A stretch of DNA of 21,723 nt from Glomus cerebriforme (Eukaryota; Glomeromycota; Glomeromycetes; Glomerales; Glomeraceae). The position numbers were made by a program, and so were the translations under genes. Location: contig QKYT01000458.1 of assembly GCA_003550305.1 (NCBI GenBank), positions 55,804 through 77,526 on the forward strand. The letters run 5' to 3'. Shown in pieces: positions 1 through 10,826 of this stretch. The notes beneath the pieces are model-generated. The model did no database searches. It was not told where the DNA came from and saw only the letters and a program-made list of their open reading frames with translations. How positions within the stretch are numbered: the stretch's first letter is position 1; every line of letters begins with the position of its first letter.

Positions 1-497
1 ATTCAAAAATGTTGGGATGCAATTCCAGAAAATCGTCCATCTTCCGAAGAAGTTTGGAAAGAGTTTATAAACAATAATCGATATGAAAAATGTGGAGAAT
101 TACCAGAATTAACATATGATTTTACTCCAATTACAAAATCAACAACCAAAACACAAATATATGAAACACATACTCAAGCAATTTACACAAGTCGACTTCT
201 AAATTTATTGAATTTACCTGAACCTGTAAATTGTTTAAATCAGGAAGGATTTATATCTTCAAGAAATACAGCAGGTAAATTACTAATAATTATTTTTAAT
301 TTATTTTATTAAAATTAAAAATCATTAAAATTATTTTTTTTAATCATAAAAGAAGTCAATACTGGATGTCTTGACTGTATTATTACTGATTTAAGTAAAT
401 TAGGTAAGAAAGATTTTATTTGTTAACGATATTATTAAATTAATCAAATTAATTATTTATTTGATATTTAGATGTTGGTGTTGGTTGTAAAAAGTAA
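1..497 (+). CDS. Protein kinase (TKL/tyrosine-kinase-like), C-terminal three exons, 5' partial
   Basis: The frame is open from base 1. Three exons join in frame: 1-274, 353-403 and 472-497 (116 residues plus TAA). Both introns (275-352, 404-471) start GTAA and end AG. The first residues hold the kinase subdomain XI signature KCWDAIPENRPS (W-D-x(2-3)-P-x-x-R-P), which closes the C-lobe of tyrosine-kinase-like domains. About 50 residues on comes YTSRLLNLLNLPEPVN, a tail I associate from memory with the greatly expanded kinase family of Rhizophagus. The last exon encodes a short cysteine/lysine end, GVGCKK. The ATP-binding lobe and catalytic loop lie outside the window, so activity cannot be judged. 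A possible AATAAA polyadenylation signal lies at 642-647. The kinase call is firm; substrate and pathway are unknown. Confidence 0.85.
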
Positions 498-2606
498 ATT
501 TAAGGTGGAAAATGTAACTATTTTTTTTTTAGAATTATTCTTATGATATTTTTTTTATTTTACACAGCATTTATTACTTCATTCATAACCTATAACAATA
601 TTTTATTTTAAGAATCATTATAAGTTATTCATAAAAGAAAAAATAAAATTATTTTATAATAATTGTATAAAATCATCAATTCTGCGTCATCTTTAAAAAA
701 AATATATAAATTGAAATTCAGTCATAATTTATAAAAAATAGGCCAAGGTGAATCCAAAATTGGACCAGTTACGTTCAGCAGAAGCAGAAGTTTGGATTAA
801 AAGGACCTGACAAAACAATAGGAAATTTATTTGTAAAGTTTATTTTCACAAACTAATACATATGCCCGAAGTAATGTTAACAATATATTTTTGCATTACT
901 CCATGAATCTTTCAATGAAATAAATTATATTAGAATTTCATTTTTCTAGTTCAAATGTATAAACTTTTCAAGATATGACACATCTTCTACATCTTCTAAT
1001 GGTCATCTTCCACGAGACATAATTTATTTTTCTAAGCAGATATAATTGCGTGATTTTGTTGATGACCATGCCAATCTATGTTTTAAACCATTTAAACCAT
1101 TGTTTTAAATCATATGCCATCCCTACTTAACACATATTTTTATTTAATTTTTTAATGAAAAAAAAAATACTGACCTAAAAAAAAATTTAAAAATCAAATG
1201 TATAATTTTTTTTTGCATAAAAATAATAACAACAAATAGAAGATCAAACATAAAAGTGTTACGCGATTTTTTGACTCTTTTTTTTAGAAATGGATCAATG
1301 TCTACATATTAAAATTTTTTTTTCACGATTTTAAATAAAAAGTATTTTTTTTTTTATCGTGAAATCAAACAAGTTATTTCTCTTTAATTAAAAATTACCA
1401 CGCAAAATGGGGAAATTTTTTCCAAAAAGTTCATTACATAATGAACAATAACATATATCCTATTAATTTTGAACAAATTGTCTTTATAGTTGAATCAAGA
1501 TAAATTAATTTTGTTTCAGTTGAATATTCATAAATAATTCATTATTTACATAAATAATAATATCTTTCATTTGTTCATTCATTCCTTTCCTTTTCACTTT
1601 ATGACAGATATTGTTATAATTAATAAGAAAGAACTGCATTATTTGCATGTAATAAAATTATTCCACATCTAACATTGTTTTAACTTCATCTAAAATTGAA
1701 TATTATTTTATCAGTTCATTCCAAAATATACGATTATATCTGAATGAATAAATTGATGGATAATTTTATTAAAATTTTCCTCTCTCTTCGAGAACTTAAT
1801 AAAGTAAAAAATCATTAATCTAAATTATGATCTAAAAATAATATTTGATATACCATATACTTTATTTATTCATCGATTGTGACGCAATACCTTACATATT
1901 TTTTGTGAAATATTTGAGCAAACCTTTTTTCTCACATTTGAATATTTTTATTGTCCAATTGTGACTTTGTACCATGCGTGAAATTCTTTGATTATTTTTA
2001 TTAATCATATCCTTGTAAATTGTTACGTAATGTGACTCATCACTTAATTTATTATTATATCTTGTGATTTTGACTCATTTTTAATATTCTTAATCGTTCC
2101 CATTCAATATTTTATATTATCTTACAAAGTTCAACATATTTTTCACACAAAAAAATCTTCATCTTCAATACAAATTTTTTGGTACTATACGAGGAATCAC
2201 AATTGTCATTTTACAAAGCCTAAATTTTCTTGACTAATTTTAGTTGTATGTACAAATCGTACATATAAAAATTTAAAATAAATTAATTTTTGTACAATTT
2301 TTGTTTTTTCTCTAGCCTTACACATGGTCAATAACGCTCATATAGTTAAAAATTAGGGACTGGTATGGTAAAGTTTCTTTTAATCACATTTCACTAAAAC
2401 TTTGTTATACAGTAGTAAAAATAAATAACACATCCCAAGTGCGGTATTGGCTCAGTTACGGGTAAATATTTTGACAGCAAATATTAAAGCTTGAAATTAA
2501 GTCTAATTAATAAATAAATTTCGGAACAATTGTATATATGAGAATAAAAATACAAAAATATAGGTAAAAGAACAAGAAAATTTATTTATTTATTGCATTT
2601 CATTTT
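498..2606. other. AT-rich intergenic region, no convincing gene
   Basis: This 2.1-kb stretch is dominated by A/T runs. No reading frame with splice-consistent continuation was found. A short open stretch near 762-860 reads 30-odd residues but has no recognisable motif and is treated as chance. It contains the 3' flank of the kinase gene, the hairpin at 1321-1364 and, at its right end, the 3' flank of the minus-strand membrane gene. Confidence 0.5.
1321..1364. repeat. Perfect 9-bp inverted repeat with 26-nt AT loop
   Basis: TTTCACGAT at 1321-1329 is the exact reverse complement of ATCGTGAAA at 1356-1364. T-runs flank and fill the loop. It could be a small transposon footprint or chance in AT-rich DNA; no target duplication was recognised. 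Confidence 0.3.
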
Positions 2607-4301
2607 TTAATTTTTGTGGCCCTCTTTTACCATAATATTAAACTCAATATTTCCAAGGTTTCTTTCCTGTACGGCCAAATTCTTCAAACAAGCATCTTCT
2701 ACATAATGTTCCCCAATTAAGGTCTGGTAAAGCAATCTTTGTGGTGTGCAGATGAATTCAGCAAGTATCCAATTGATGTGTGCACAATTTGACTGATTTT
2801 GTAGTGAATAAAGGCATACACAGGAGAAGATTAATGGTGGAAATGTGATAACGATAGCATAGAGCAAGACAGCTGAAAGTGGAACAACAGTCTGTTCCAT
2901 ATTTACTTCAAGCACATAATTATACCCTTCCCCCATTTTCTTGTACAGCACCACTAAATGAAGCGATGGTTGCTTGTGCCCATTATTGTGCAAATGCATT
3001 GGCAAATAATTCGCTATCTCCTTTGTATACTACATCTGCAACATCATTAGCCGCTCGTTGGGTCATACGAGTTGATGCACCTACAAGCGCTACAAGTTGT
3101 GGGTTTGTCAGATTTCCAAATGGGATTGCTTTTAATGATCCAAGAGTGACTTCATATTTGATTAATGAGGCAAATATTTGACAGTACATTAGGAGTGAAA
3201 GGTCACCATGTACTTCGTTTACAAACTCAGAATCATAATTAGTTAAACCCCCTCTGGCATAACGTGCTGAAACAATTGCACGAATGGGATTAGTTGATGT
3301 GAATTTATTTATTGTTATGTCATTAGTCAGTGTTGTAATATTCACAAATACATCATCCAAATTATGATCCTGTGTGTTTCCTGTGGCAGACCATAACGTC
3401 TCAGGACAGATGTATCCTGTCGTTGTGCCATAATCGGCTTCTAGATTAAAATTCTGCTAATAGGTTTACAGAAAGGTTGTAAAAACATTCCTGATCCAGA
3501 ATATGAATAGGCTTTTTCTGGAGGCGAGGATTGAAAAAGGTAAACACCACCATCTGCACGCCAAATTTGTAAGGTCTCACTCACGTTTTGGTAAGTTTTC
3601 GATGCTCTAGCTGGATTTAATAATCCACCATTGGTAGCTGCTTCCCATTGTCCACAAGTATCAAAGGGTGGAAATTTTTCAGAACAATTGGTTGCTATAT
3701 TTATTCCTCTCGCACTTGAAATCGTTTTTCCAGGTAATTGTTGAACTTTTTCGGTGGCAGTAATATGAAGGTATAGATCAGCTGCTGATGTCATGTATTG
3801 CCACATCATCACTGAGGCAACAATGATGGTGAGTTTATAAGTTCGGCCAGAGTTAAAGCAGGCTGTTACGGTGCTCCATATACCGCGAGTCATGGATGCT
3901 TCCATCAATTTACTGATTGTTGCACCTGACACTTTTAGAATTGGAATTTGAACAAAGGTAAGCATTCCTGCTAAAATGGCCGGTAACATGAATCCTACAA
4001 TAACAGACATCGTTCTTGTGATCACTGTTACTGCTGACAAAAAAATACCGATACGCAAGTTCCATACGACTTTGTAGTCCACTATTTGGCTCAATATTAT
4101 TGCAAAAACCATTAATATTATTGCAGAGATGGTAGCAATCCAACCAAGGATAACACCTTGAAATATTGGTGAGCGGATGCGCGTGTCTAATATTGGTTTG
4201 GATGTACTATCACGAATATCATTTTTTCCTTTATGGGAAGAAAATGGCAATTGGGGATTTATTACTGCCGCATTATCCTGAAAGTTATTTTGCAATTCCA
4301 T
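2607..4301 (-). pseudogene. Multi-pass membrane protein gene with frame breaks
   Basis: The ATG at 4301-4299 sits in a good context (AAACGATGG). The first segment (4301-3441, 286 residues) has a polar N-terminus and hydrophobic stretches near residues 48-72, 84-118 and 156-178, then a cysteine-containing, N-glycosylation-rich part (NCS, NVS). It stops at TAG 3443-3441. Sensible coding resumes one base out of register at about 3450 (NFNLEADYGTTTGYICPETL) and runs to TAA 2985-2983. It continues in the same frame for about 19 residues, then shifts near the G-run around 2933-2940. The last segment holds a further membrane stretch (VPLSAVLLYAIVITFPPLIF) and ends at TAA 2607-2609. Together this looks like one ancestral protein of about 550 residues. 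No GT-AG intron explains the 3441 break. A 94-bp intron could in principle cover the second and third breaks. I do not recognise the family. Assembly error is the alternative to true decay. Confidence 0.6.
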
Positions 4302-5213
4302 CGTTTCTTTAGTTCTCTGTTATGAAACTTGAAATACACAATGAATTAATTAACGCAGTTAGTGTGCCGAAAAAAAAACATTTGGTAGATATAAATATGG
4401 CCATATGGTATTTGAAATTTCCTGTTCAACAAATGCCATATGTTTTACATATACAAAAGATAAACACAATTAATAATAGTACAGCATAGCTCTCGCCAAT
4501 AATTAAAGCCATTAAATGAATATCAGTTAGAATATTAACACAAGGATCGGACAATTCCGGAACTTAAATTGTTACTTGCCGATCCAGTATACTCTGTATT
4601 AAAATTCGTATATACAGAACGGTACATCCACATTTAGACCTTTTTTCTTAGCAAATATGAAATTAAATCCGTAAGTTTTGTAAATATAAAAGTAATAAAA
4701 CATAATAAATACACTTAAATATTCATATACTGTACATTATTCTTTTGAAAGATCAACAGGAAATAAAACAAATGGTTTATACTTATAATGGATACACAGC
4801 AGGTCAATTCAACCTCATACCACGTAATACAAAATTTTGTCCAAATAATTTGTATAGATTTGCCGGAACATCTGAATTTCTATTATTATGACCTACTATT
4901 TAAGATCTGATCATAGTTTTTCATTAGGGGTTCGACCAAAATATTTTGTTAAAACCTGCAATGTAATTGAAACGTTTTTAATTCAATTCGAATTTCATTG
5001 TTTTGAAGGTTATACACGTTCATACAACATATTACACAATACGCTTGATTTGGTAATTTGTATAGTTGGCTTTGTGAAAGAAAAATTCGACCATTTAAAT
5101 CTTTAAAAAAGAGATTAGCATGATTCAATTGATTTATAAATAAAATTTTTACTAGAAAAAAAAATAATCAAATGTATAAATCCAACATTAAAACAAAGTT
5201 TTGATTAATTTAA
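4302..5213. other. Upstream flank of membrane gene; hairpin and possible coding scrap
   Basis: It holds the putative promoter side of the minus-strand membrane gene (no clear TATA element seen). A hairpin is formed by GGATCGG at 4544-4550 and CCGATCC at 4579-4585. Between about 4772 and 4890 a 39-residue frame (MVYTYNGYTAGQFNLIPRNT...) reads like protein but has no partner exon. A 72-residue open frame at 4888-5106 shows no domain and is not called a gene. Confidence 0.4.
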
Positions 5214-5215
5214 TA

Positions 5216-5598
5216 CAGTCTACTCGCTTTATAAGAATTTTGATTTTAACGAATTTCTTAATATAGCGAACCTTCAGTGTTGTACCGAATTTAACATATG
5301 AAAAAAATCTTGTTATACCGAAGATTACTAATAAAATGCTGTATACCGTTTAACAAAGTAAACCTAGAAAGTGTACATATAAAATATATATAAAATGGCT
5401 CTTATTATAACGAATTTTCCTTCATAACGAATTTTTTTTTAATATAACAAAAATATTTTGTGTGACATACGTTATATATAATAATACAAATGTTATGTAA
5501 TTTACCATAATATACCAACTTTTCAACATTAACGAATTTTCTTATAACGAAGGTCTGATTGGCTAAACCACCAACTTCGTTATAAAGCGAGTAGACTG
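5216..5598. mobile_element. Miniature inverted-repeat transposable element, pogo/Tc1-mariner-like
   Basis: The 383-bp element starts CAGTCTACTCGCTTTATAA (5216-5234) and ends with its exact 19-bp reverse complement (5580-5598). It is flanked by the dinucleotide TA at 5214-5215 and 5599-5600, as expected for a TA target duplication. CAGT termini with TA duplication are typical of the pogo/Tigger and Tc1-mariner groups; that family assignment is inference. The interior is AT-rich and repeats AACGAA(TTT) in both orientations. It encodes no transposase, so it would need a transposase supplied from elsewhere. Perfect ends suggest a fairly recent insertion. Confidence 0.88.
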
Positions 5599-5641
5599 TA
5601 TATCTTTATTTCTTTATATCTATAAGAAAAAATTCATATTA

Positions 5642-6065
5642 TCATACTACCACTAATACCAAATTTCTAAAAATAATTAAATTTAAATAATCTAATATTC
5701 GATTTGGTTTCAGACTTTCAGTATCATCTTCATTGGAATCAACTTGGCTATGTGAAAATTTTTTGACTACCGTAATTTATGTATAAGATAGATTCACTTC
5801 ATTTCTAGGTAAAAAAAAAAGATATATATCCTCTGTTTAGTATTTGCCGCAAAAAAAAAAAAAAATTGCTGCAGGCACAATAAATGACGCACAGCTGATG
5901 TAAAGTAAATTGATAAAATTTACTAAAAAGATTTAAGTCAATAAAATATGAACTTCCCGATATGATCCTCTTCTCACACTCGTATTAGCAGAATTTTCGG
6001 TTGAATCTGTTGTAAGAGGAACTACTTTAGAAGAACTAAAATTTGCTAGTTTCTTCAGCAGTTAT
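5642..6065 (-). pseudogene. Possible decayed gene fragments, unidentified
   Basis: Two short minus-strand stretches look like protein rather than random AT-rich DNA. About 6065-5946 reads KKLANFSSSKVVPLTTDSTE and on. About 5772-5642 reads KKFSHSQVDSNEDDTESLKP, then a hydrophobic stretch to TGA. Each is closed by upstream stops. The second could follow a GTAG-type acceptor. The serine/threonine/acidic composition suggests tails of expanded family proteins, but I cannot name a family, and chance is a real alternative. Confidence 0.22.
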
Positions 6066-6197
6066 TAAATATTTCTATATACTGTACTTCCCAAATTTAT
6101 TTATATTACGAGAATTATTTTTTATTCTGATTTTTTCAATACGCTATTGTCAGAGATACTTTGTCAAACGTACTTTAAATAACAAAAGAATTCTAAG

Positions 6198-6583
6198 ATG
6201 GATAATTTTAAATTTCTAGACAGCTACAGCAAAATTTTTGTGTATAGATTGTTCTCTTCTGACGATACACAGAAACAATTGCTTACTACTATTATATTAT
6301 TATCACAACTTAAAATCCTGATGTATGAAACTTGCTTATGATACAGTTTCAGCAGAAAAACAGTTATGGTTATCACTTTTGGAAATTTACGGATGTATCG
6401 ATCAGACTAACTTCTTATGCATCTTTCTTGGATTCACAAAAAAATAAAAAAGTATCCTTTGATATCATCAACAGCGGATAATATAACAGAATTGAACATA
6501 ACATTACAAATTTATAGCTCGATTTTGAAGCTTACAAATTTTATAAAGATAAAGTAAGAAACAGTTGCGGCTGTCAAAAAAAG
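6198..6583 (+). pseudogene. Possible decayed coding fragment, unidentified
   Basis: A 47-codon frame starts at ATG 6198 (MDNFKFLDSYSKIFVYRLFS and on) and stops at 6339-6341. From about 6338 another frame reads QQKNSYGYHFWKFTDVSIRL, then FLDSQKNKKVSFDIINSG, and continues past two in-frame stops (TAA, TAG) with residues such as LDFEAYKFYKDKVRNSCGC to about 6583. The pattern of protein-like pieces broken by a frame change and stops suggests a degraded gene. A third frame (6325-6447, 40 codons) overlaps it, showing how easily such frames arise here. No family recognised. Confidence 0.25.
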
Positions 6584-6742
6584 AATTTTTTTTTATTATG
6601 ATAGAAAAATATAATAAATATTACCGATTCCACAAAATTATTAATTATAAAATCAATTTCATTTTCTTTGTTTTGCAAATTAGTTTATTCAATTAAAAGC
6701 TTAAAAGAAAAATACTAAATATTATTATTTTTTTATAGTTAT

Positions 6743-6748
6743 TTTATT
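6743..6748 (-). terminator. Possible polyadenylation signal of the two-TM gene
   Basis: TTTATT on the + strand reads AATAAA on the - strand, about 70 nt past the stop codon at 6818. Such hexamers are common in AT-rich DNA, so this rests mainly on position. Confidence 0.35.
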
Positions 6749-6817
6749 GTCATTGTTATTGAGAAAAGTATTTTTCTATTTTGATCTATCATAAAGTTGT
6801 TGCATTTAGTCTTCTTG

Positions 6818-8622
6818 TTATTGTTGCGATGATGTGGTTACGACTGTAGTGTTAGATGTTGAATTCGTCGAATTCGTATCAGATCCTACTACTATTTGAT
6901 CGTTGATATTAAGATTTCGAATTTTGTCTAAATAACTTACATCAACAACATATTCTTGTAAAAATAATTCTAAACCATCAATCCTTAATTCATTTTTCTT
7001 AGCTAATGGCAATGCAGGATAATGTTTATTATCTGGATTTGATGAATCGAAAAATGGAACAACCGGAAGAGTTGTTTTAAGTTTTTTTTGTGTTGCACGA
7101 GAAAAACCGCAGCAATATAATTGTACGAGTCCCCATGGTCGTAACGTATCTGCACCTATAAAAAAACAAAGTCATACGTATTAATTTAAATCTTAATTCA
7201 AAGAAAAAAAATAGGTAAATAGAACTTACCGAAAAGTATTCCATATAATGCTACTGCTAATCCCCACGCACCACCTATTAAACCCATACCCCCTAAATAC
7301 TGTATGCGATGAAATTAAATTAATTAACCATTAAATAGAACTTAAATATTGACAAAGATGTTAAAAACTTACTGTTTGTGTTCTTTTCCGAATAAGAAAA
7401 AAATATCACATTTCATTATTATTATATTGCGATTTCAGTTAAAACAAAATTAATCATCTCGAATAACAAATTACATTATAGTGTGATACACACCTAATTT
7501 CCTTATCTACTTGAACGATATTTTCATACTTAGGTCTTACTATAAATACCATCGAATTGTTGTCATCTTCTTTCATCCTTGGATTTGAAACTAAAAAAAA
7601 AAATGAGGAAAAATATTTAATTTAAAAAAAGATTCGTAAGTCAACAAAAATTTAATATTTATAACTTACGTATATTAGATGAAATAATTGGTTGTTGTTC
7701 ATAAGTTGGAGGAACACCAAAATCATTCATCCAACTTGGTTTTATCAGTTCTCTAATTACACGAAAGTATATAAATTCGTAAGTCTACGAAAAAAAAGGT
7801 TTGTTAGTAAATCGTTTAATGCTTGCTGTCGTATATGAAATAATATATATATAGTACCTGACCTGGAATCATTTGATACAAATTTAAATTTAAAATTGAA
7901 TCATCATTTGGGGATAATTCATCAATCTTCTTATCATATAAATCATATTCTGGTATATTTATAAATTAATTTATGAAATTCGAATATAAATTACAAATTT
8001 TTTAATTTTACATACTTGAATCAAAAGCTCTTACATCCATATGAAACAATTTGTCGGGTTGAATATTTTCTTTGATAAAAATATCACAAAGTATATGGGT
8101 TAATGATCCTTTTTTAAATAAAATATCGTTTGATGGTATATATTTTCCCATATAAGCGTCTACTATTCCTAATAATTTTTCAGGTTGCGTTATATCCGTT
8201 GAGAAATCTACGAAACTTTCCTCTAAAAATTATTTTTAAAAAAATATCAAACTATATAATTATTAACGTATATAAGATTTTTTTTTTTTAAAAAAAATTA
8301 AACTTACGGTAATTCCCCAAACATGATACATTAAAAACATAATTACTCAGAAAATATAAATCTATAAAAAAATGATTTCATTAAAATAAATTCAATTTAA
8401 TTAAAAATTAATTATTTTTATATATTTACTTGGAGCGTGAACAGCATCAACGCTAACAAAAGAAGTTCTGATAATTGGAGAATCTTGCATTACATCAATT
8501 ATTATAACAGCGAGATAGCCTGTCAAACAAATCATAAGTATAATCATTATAAAAAGTTTTAATCCATAGAGAATCGTAGGTTCACTACGACGATATCCAC
8601 GAAAGAATTCTGAGAAATTCAT
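6818..8622 (-). CDS. Two-membrane-segment protein of unknown function, nine exons
   Basis: Hand-traced exons on the - strand: 8622-8430, 8361-8308, 8222-8016, 7949-7858, 7784-7670, 7590-7494, 7382-7373, 7299-7230 and 7155-6818, giving 391 codons plus TAA. Phases join throughout and donors are GTA/GTG. The N-terminus (MNFSEFFRGYRRSEPTILYG) is cytoplasmic-looking and is followed by a membrane segment at about residues 21-43. About 210 mostly polar residues follow, with N-glycosylation sites (NVS). A second, Gly-rich membrane segment (YLGGMGLIGGAWGLAVALYG) follows at about 257-279, then a tail of about 112 residues (LRPWGLVQLYCCGFSR near its start) ending in Asn/Ser/Thr-rich sequence. I recall similar uncharacterised proteins in Rhizophagus but know no function. 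Exon 7 is uncertain: a 10-nt exon needs an AAG acceptor, whereas a 16-nt exon giving RKRTQT would need a CG acceptor. It is divergent to the kelch gene, and two decayed relatives lie downstream. Confidence 0.82.
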
Positions 8623-9206
8623 GATTTCAAATAATAAGTGCGTGAAATTTAAAATTCTTAACAAGATTAGGAATGAGTCCCAATCGAATTATATATATAT
8701 ATTTTATAATACAAAAAAAATTAGTAACCGACAATATGTAACAATATGCAATAAAATTGTATGCATGCTTGTTTGTTTGTTTAATAACATTTTCCCTCTA
8801 CGACTTCCCTTTCATAATATCAGGATCAAAATATTCATTAAACCTAAATTGTATTTTTTTTCAAATAGGATGCATATAAGATTAGAAGTTGTGATACATT
8901 TGTTTTTTTTTTTAATCTTGCAACACCAAATATATAAATTTAGTATTATTATAAAGAGAGAGATAACCCAAACAGATCACGATGCAGGTTAGATGAACAC
9001 GAATGCGAATTTTTTTTTTTTTTTTTGCATTGTTTATCTAATTTATTAATAATCCTTGCAAATAAGAATCAGATTTGATATAAAAAGAATGATAAAGAAA
9101 AAATTTCTCTGTACTGCCAATCTTATTAAATTTTGAGTGGTCCTTTATCTTAAAATTTTCATTCTTAAACGATATAATCTTTCAACATTCACCACATCGA
9201 ATCAAA
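8623..9206. promoter_or_regulatory. Shared intergenic region between divergent genes
   Basis: The two intact genes start at 8622 (-) and 9207 (+), leaving 584 bp that must hold both promoters unless transcription starts elsewhere. It has a long T-run at about 9010-9026, an AT-alternating run near 8690-8702 and a pyrimidine-rich stretch before the kelch ATG. The kelch start context is TCAAAATGG, with A at -3 and G at +4. No specific factor site was recognised. An open frame at 8621-8992 lies across this region but is low-complexity and not believed. Confidence 0.5.
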
Positions 9207-10826
9207 ATGGTATATAAAAATTTAAATTACCTTTTGATATTCATCATATTCATTTTAAGTGAATTATTGAATATAGTGGTATATGGGCAGCAGTTATATG
9301 TACCAAAAACTCGAGTGGGACATGCAGCAGTTCGTTTTATAGATGTTATATATTATATAGGAGGATTTGATATTAATTACGCTATCAATCTAGATCCTAT
9401 AAGTGACTTTTTTTATCTCGATGTTGGTACTTCAGATAATTTTTTAAAATGGACAGATTTAAAAAGTCAAGGGGTAAAATTACCAACAACAATATGGCAT
9501 TCCGCCCATTTAGGAGGCGGTAATCAAGACTTAATATTTATCGTAGGAGGTTTACATTATGATCAAACAAATACAGATTATGTATATATATTTGATACGA
9601 AAACGAATGAATTAAATATACCTACAGTAATTAAAGGGAATGTTCCACCGAGGCGTAAAGGAATTAATTCCGTTATATATGAAGGAAAAATATATATGTT
9701 TGGTGGACATATGGGTATTATAGGAAATTATACATTTTTTAATAACTTTGATATTTTCGATACTATTAATTTGAATTGGCAAGTTGGCAGATTAGTTGAT
9801 TCTCCTACTGCCAGAACCTTATATACAGCAACTTTAGTTAATGGAGTTATTTATTATATTGGGGGAACACAGCAAAATATTTTTACTCCAATGACCGAGG
9901 TATGTAAGCTTTTAAAAAGTATATATAAATATATTTAATAATTTTAATTTGTCATCATAGATTTATCAATATGACATTGTCAAAAATAAATGGTCTTTAA
10001 AGGTTAGTCGAAACATACTGCTGGTGCAATTAAATTGTGAATTTTGTTTAATTTTTATGTTGTATTTCTAGAAAGCCACTACCATAGATACAACAACTCC
10101 TCTTCCAGGAATCAGAGCGGGTCATTCAGCCGTCCAAGGTAATTTTATTTATTTTTTTCAATAGGATTTATTTTTTTGTTTTACTTAAAATTTTTGTTCC
10201 TTTTTTTTAGATAATGGCAAAATATATATATACGGAGGATTTTACTCTTCTGAAAATACACTATTCATTCCATCTCAAGAAACATTTGTTATATTAGATG
10301 CTGCTACTTTAGTATGGTCAATACCAGAACTTAAAGATCCTAATATACCAAAACTTGCTTTTCACACTGCTACATTAACTATGCTTAAGTTTATGGTGAT
10401 CTCTTTTGGTAGGTTACTCTTTTCTTTTTATTTGTATCTTTCTAGTCTAATATGACTTGTTTAATTCATTTAGGAAATCGTACGGATCTGCCAAATGAGG
10501 GTGATCAATCCAATAAAAGTAATTATGTTTTCGATTTAGATGATCCATATTTTTCTTGGATTCAATTATCTATTGCATCAGAACCACCAAAAAATATGAC
10601 AAAAACACCACCAGTTACAACTTCTGGCGATAAAACAGAACCTCAGGAACCTTCTTCATCAAATAAAATCGTGATTATTAGCGTATCAATTGGATCAATC
10701 GCAATTATTTTAGCAATATATGTTGCATTTTCATTAGTTTATAAACGTATAAAGACAAATACAATTAAGGCAGGAGAAAAATCCGGACATTCAGACGAGA
10801 ATTCCGTTAATGAAGTTAGGGTTTAA
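9207..10826 (+). CDS. Kelch-repeat membrane protein with signal peptide, five exons
   Basis: Exons 9207-9899, 9961-10002, 10072-10138, 10211-10408 and 10474-10826 join in frame into 450 residues. All introns are GT-AG. Residues 1-27 form a hydrophobic signal peptide (LLIFIIFILSELLNIVVYG, then QQ). Six kelch blades follow, seen as GG pairs preceded by hydrophobic strands and followed by a Y/F...D...W pattern: YYIGGFD, FIVGGLH, YMFGGHM, YYIGGTQ with IYQYDIVKNKWSL, IYIYGGFY with VILDAATLVWS, and a weaker last one (VISFGNR with FDLDDPYFSWIQL). Kelch blades fold as a beta-propeller used for protein or carbohydrate binding. A Pro/Ser/Thr-rich stalk precedes a membrane segment at about 399-423 (IVIISVSIGSIAIILAIYVA), then a basic, Ser-rich cytoplasmic tail. 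The predicted topology is type I, propeller outside. Such proteins are abundant in Rhizophagus (from memory); the ligand is unknown. A kelch relic lies at 17850-18360. Confidence 0.92.

Noticed and set aside
2879..3181. Plus-strand 100-codon open frame
   Set aside because: It is antisense to the better-supported minus-strand membrane protein gene and has no splice partner or motif.
3910..4143. Minus-strand 77-codon frame inside the membrane gene
   Set aside because: It overlaps the 286-codon segment in another frame; its composition (HLCNNINGFCNN) is that of a shadow frame.
4888..5106. 72-codon plus-strand frame before the MITE
   Set aside because: No motif, no family resemblance and ordinary AT-rich composition; not supported as a gene.
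8621..8992. 123-codon plus-strand frame in the divergent intergenic region
   Set aside because: It is rich in Phe/Ile/Asn/Lys from A/T runs, overlaps the start of the opposite gene and has no domain.
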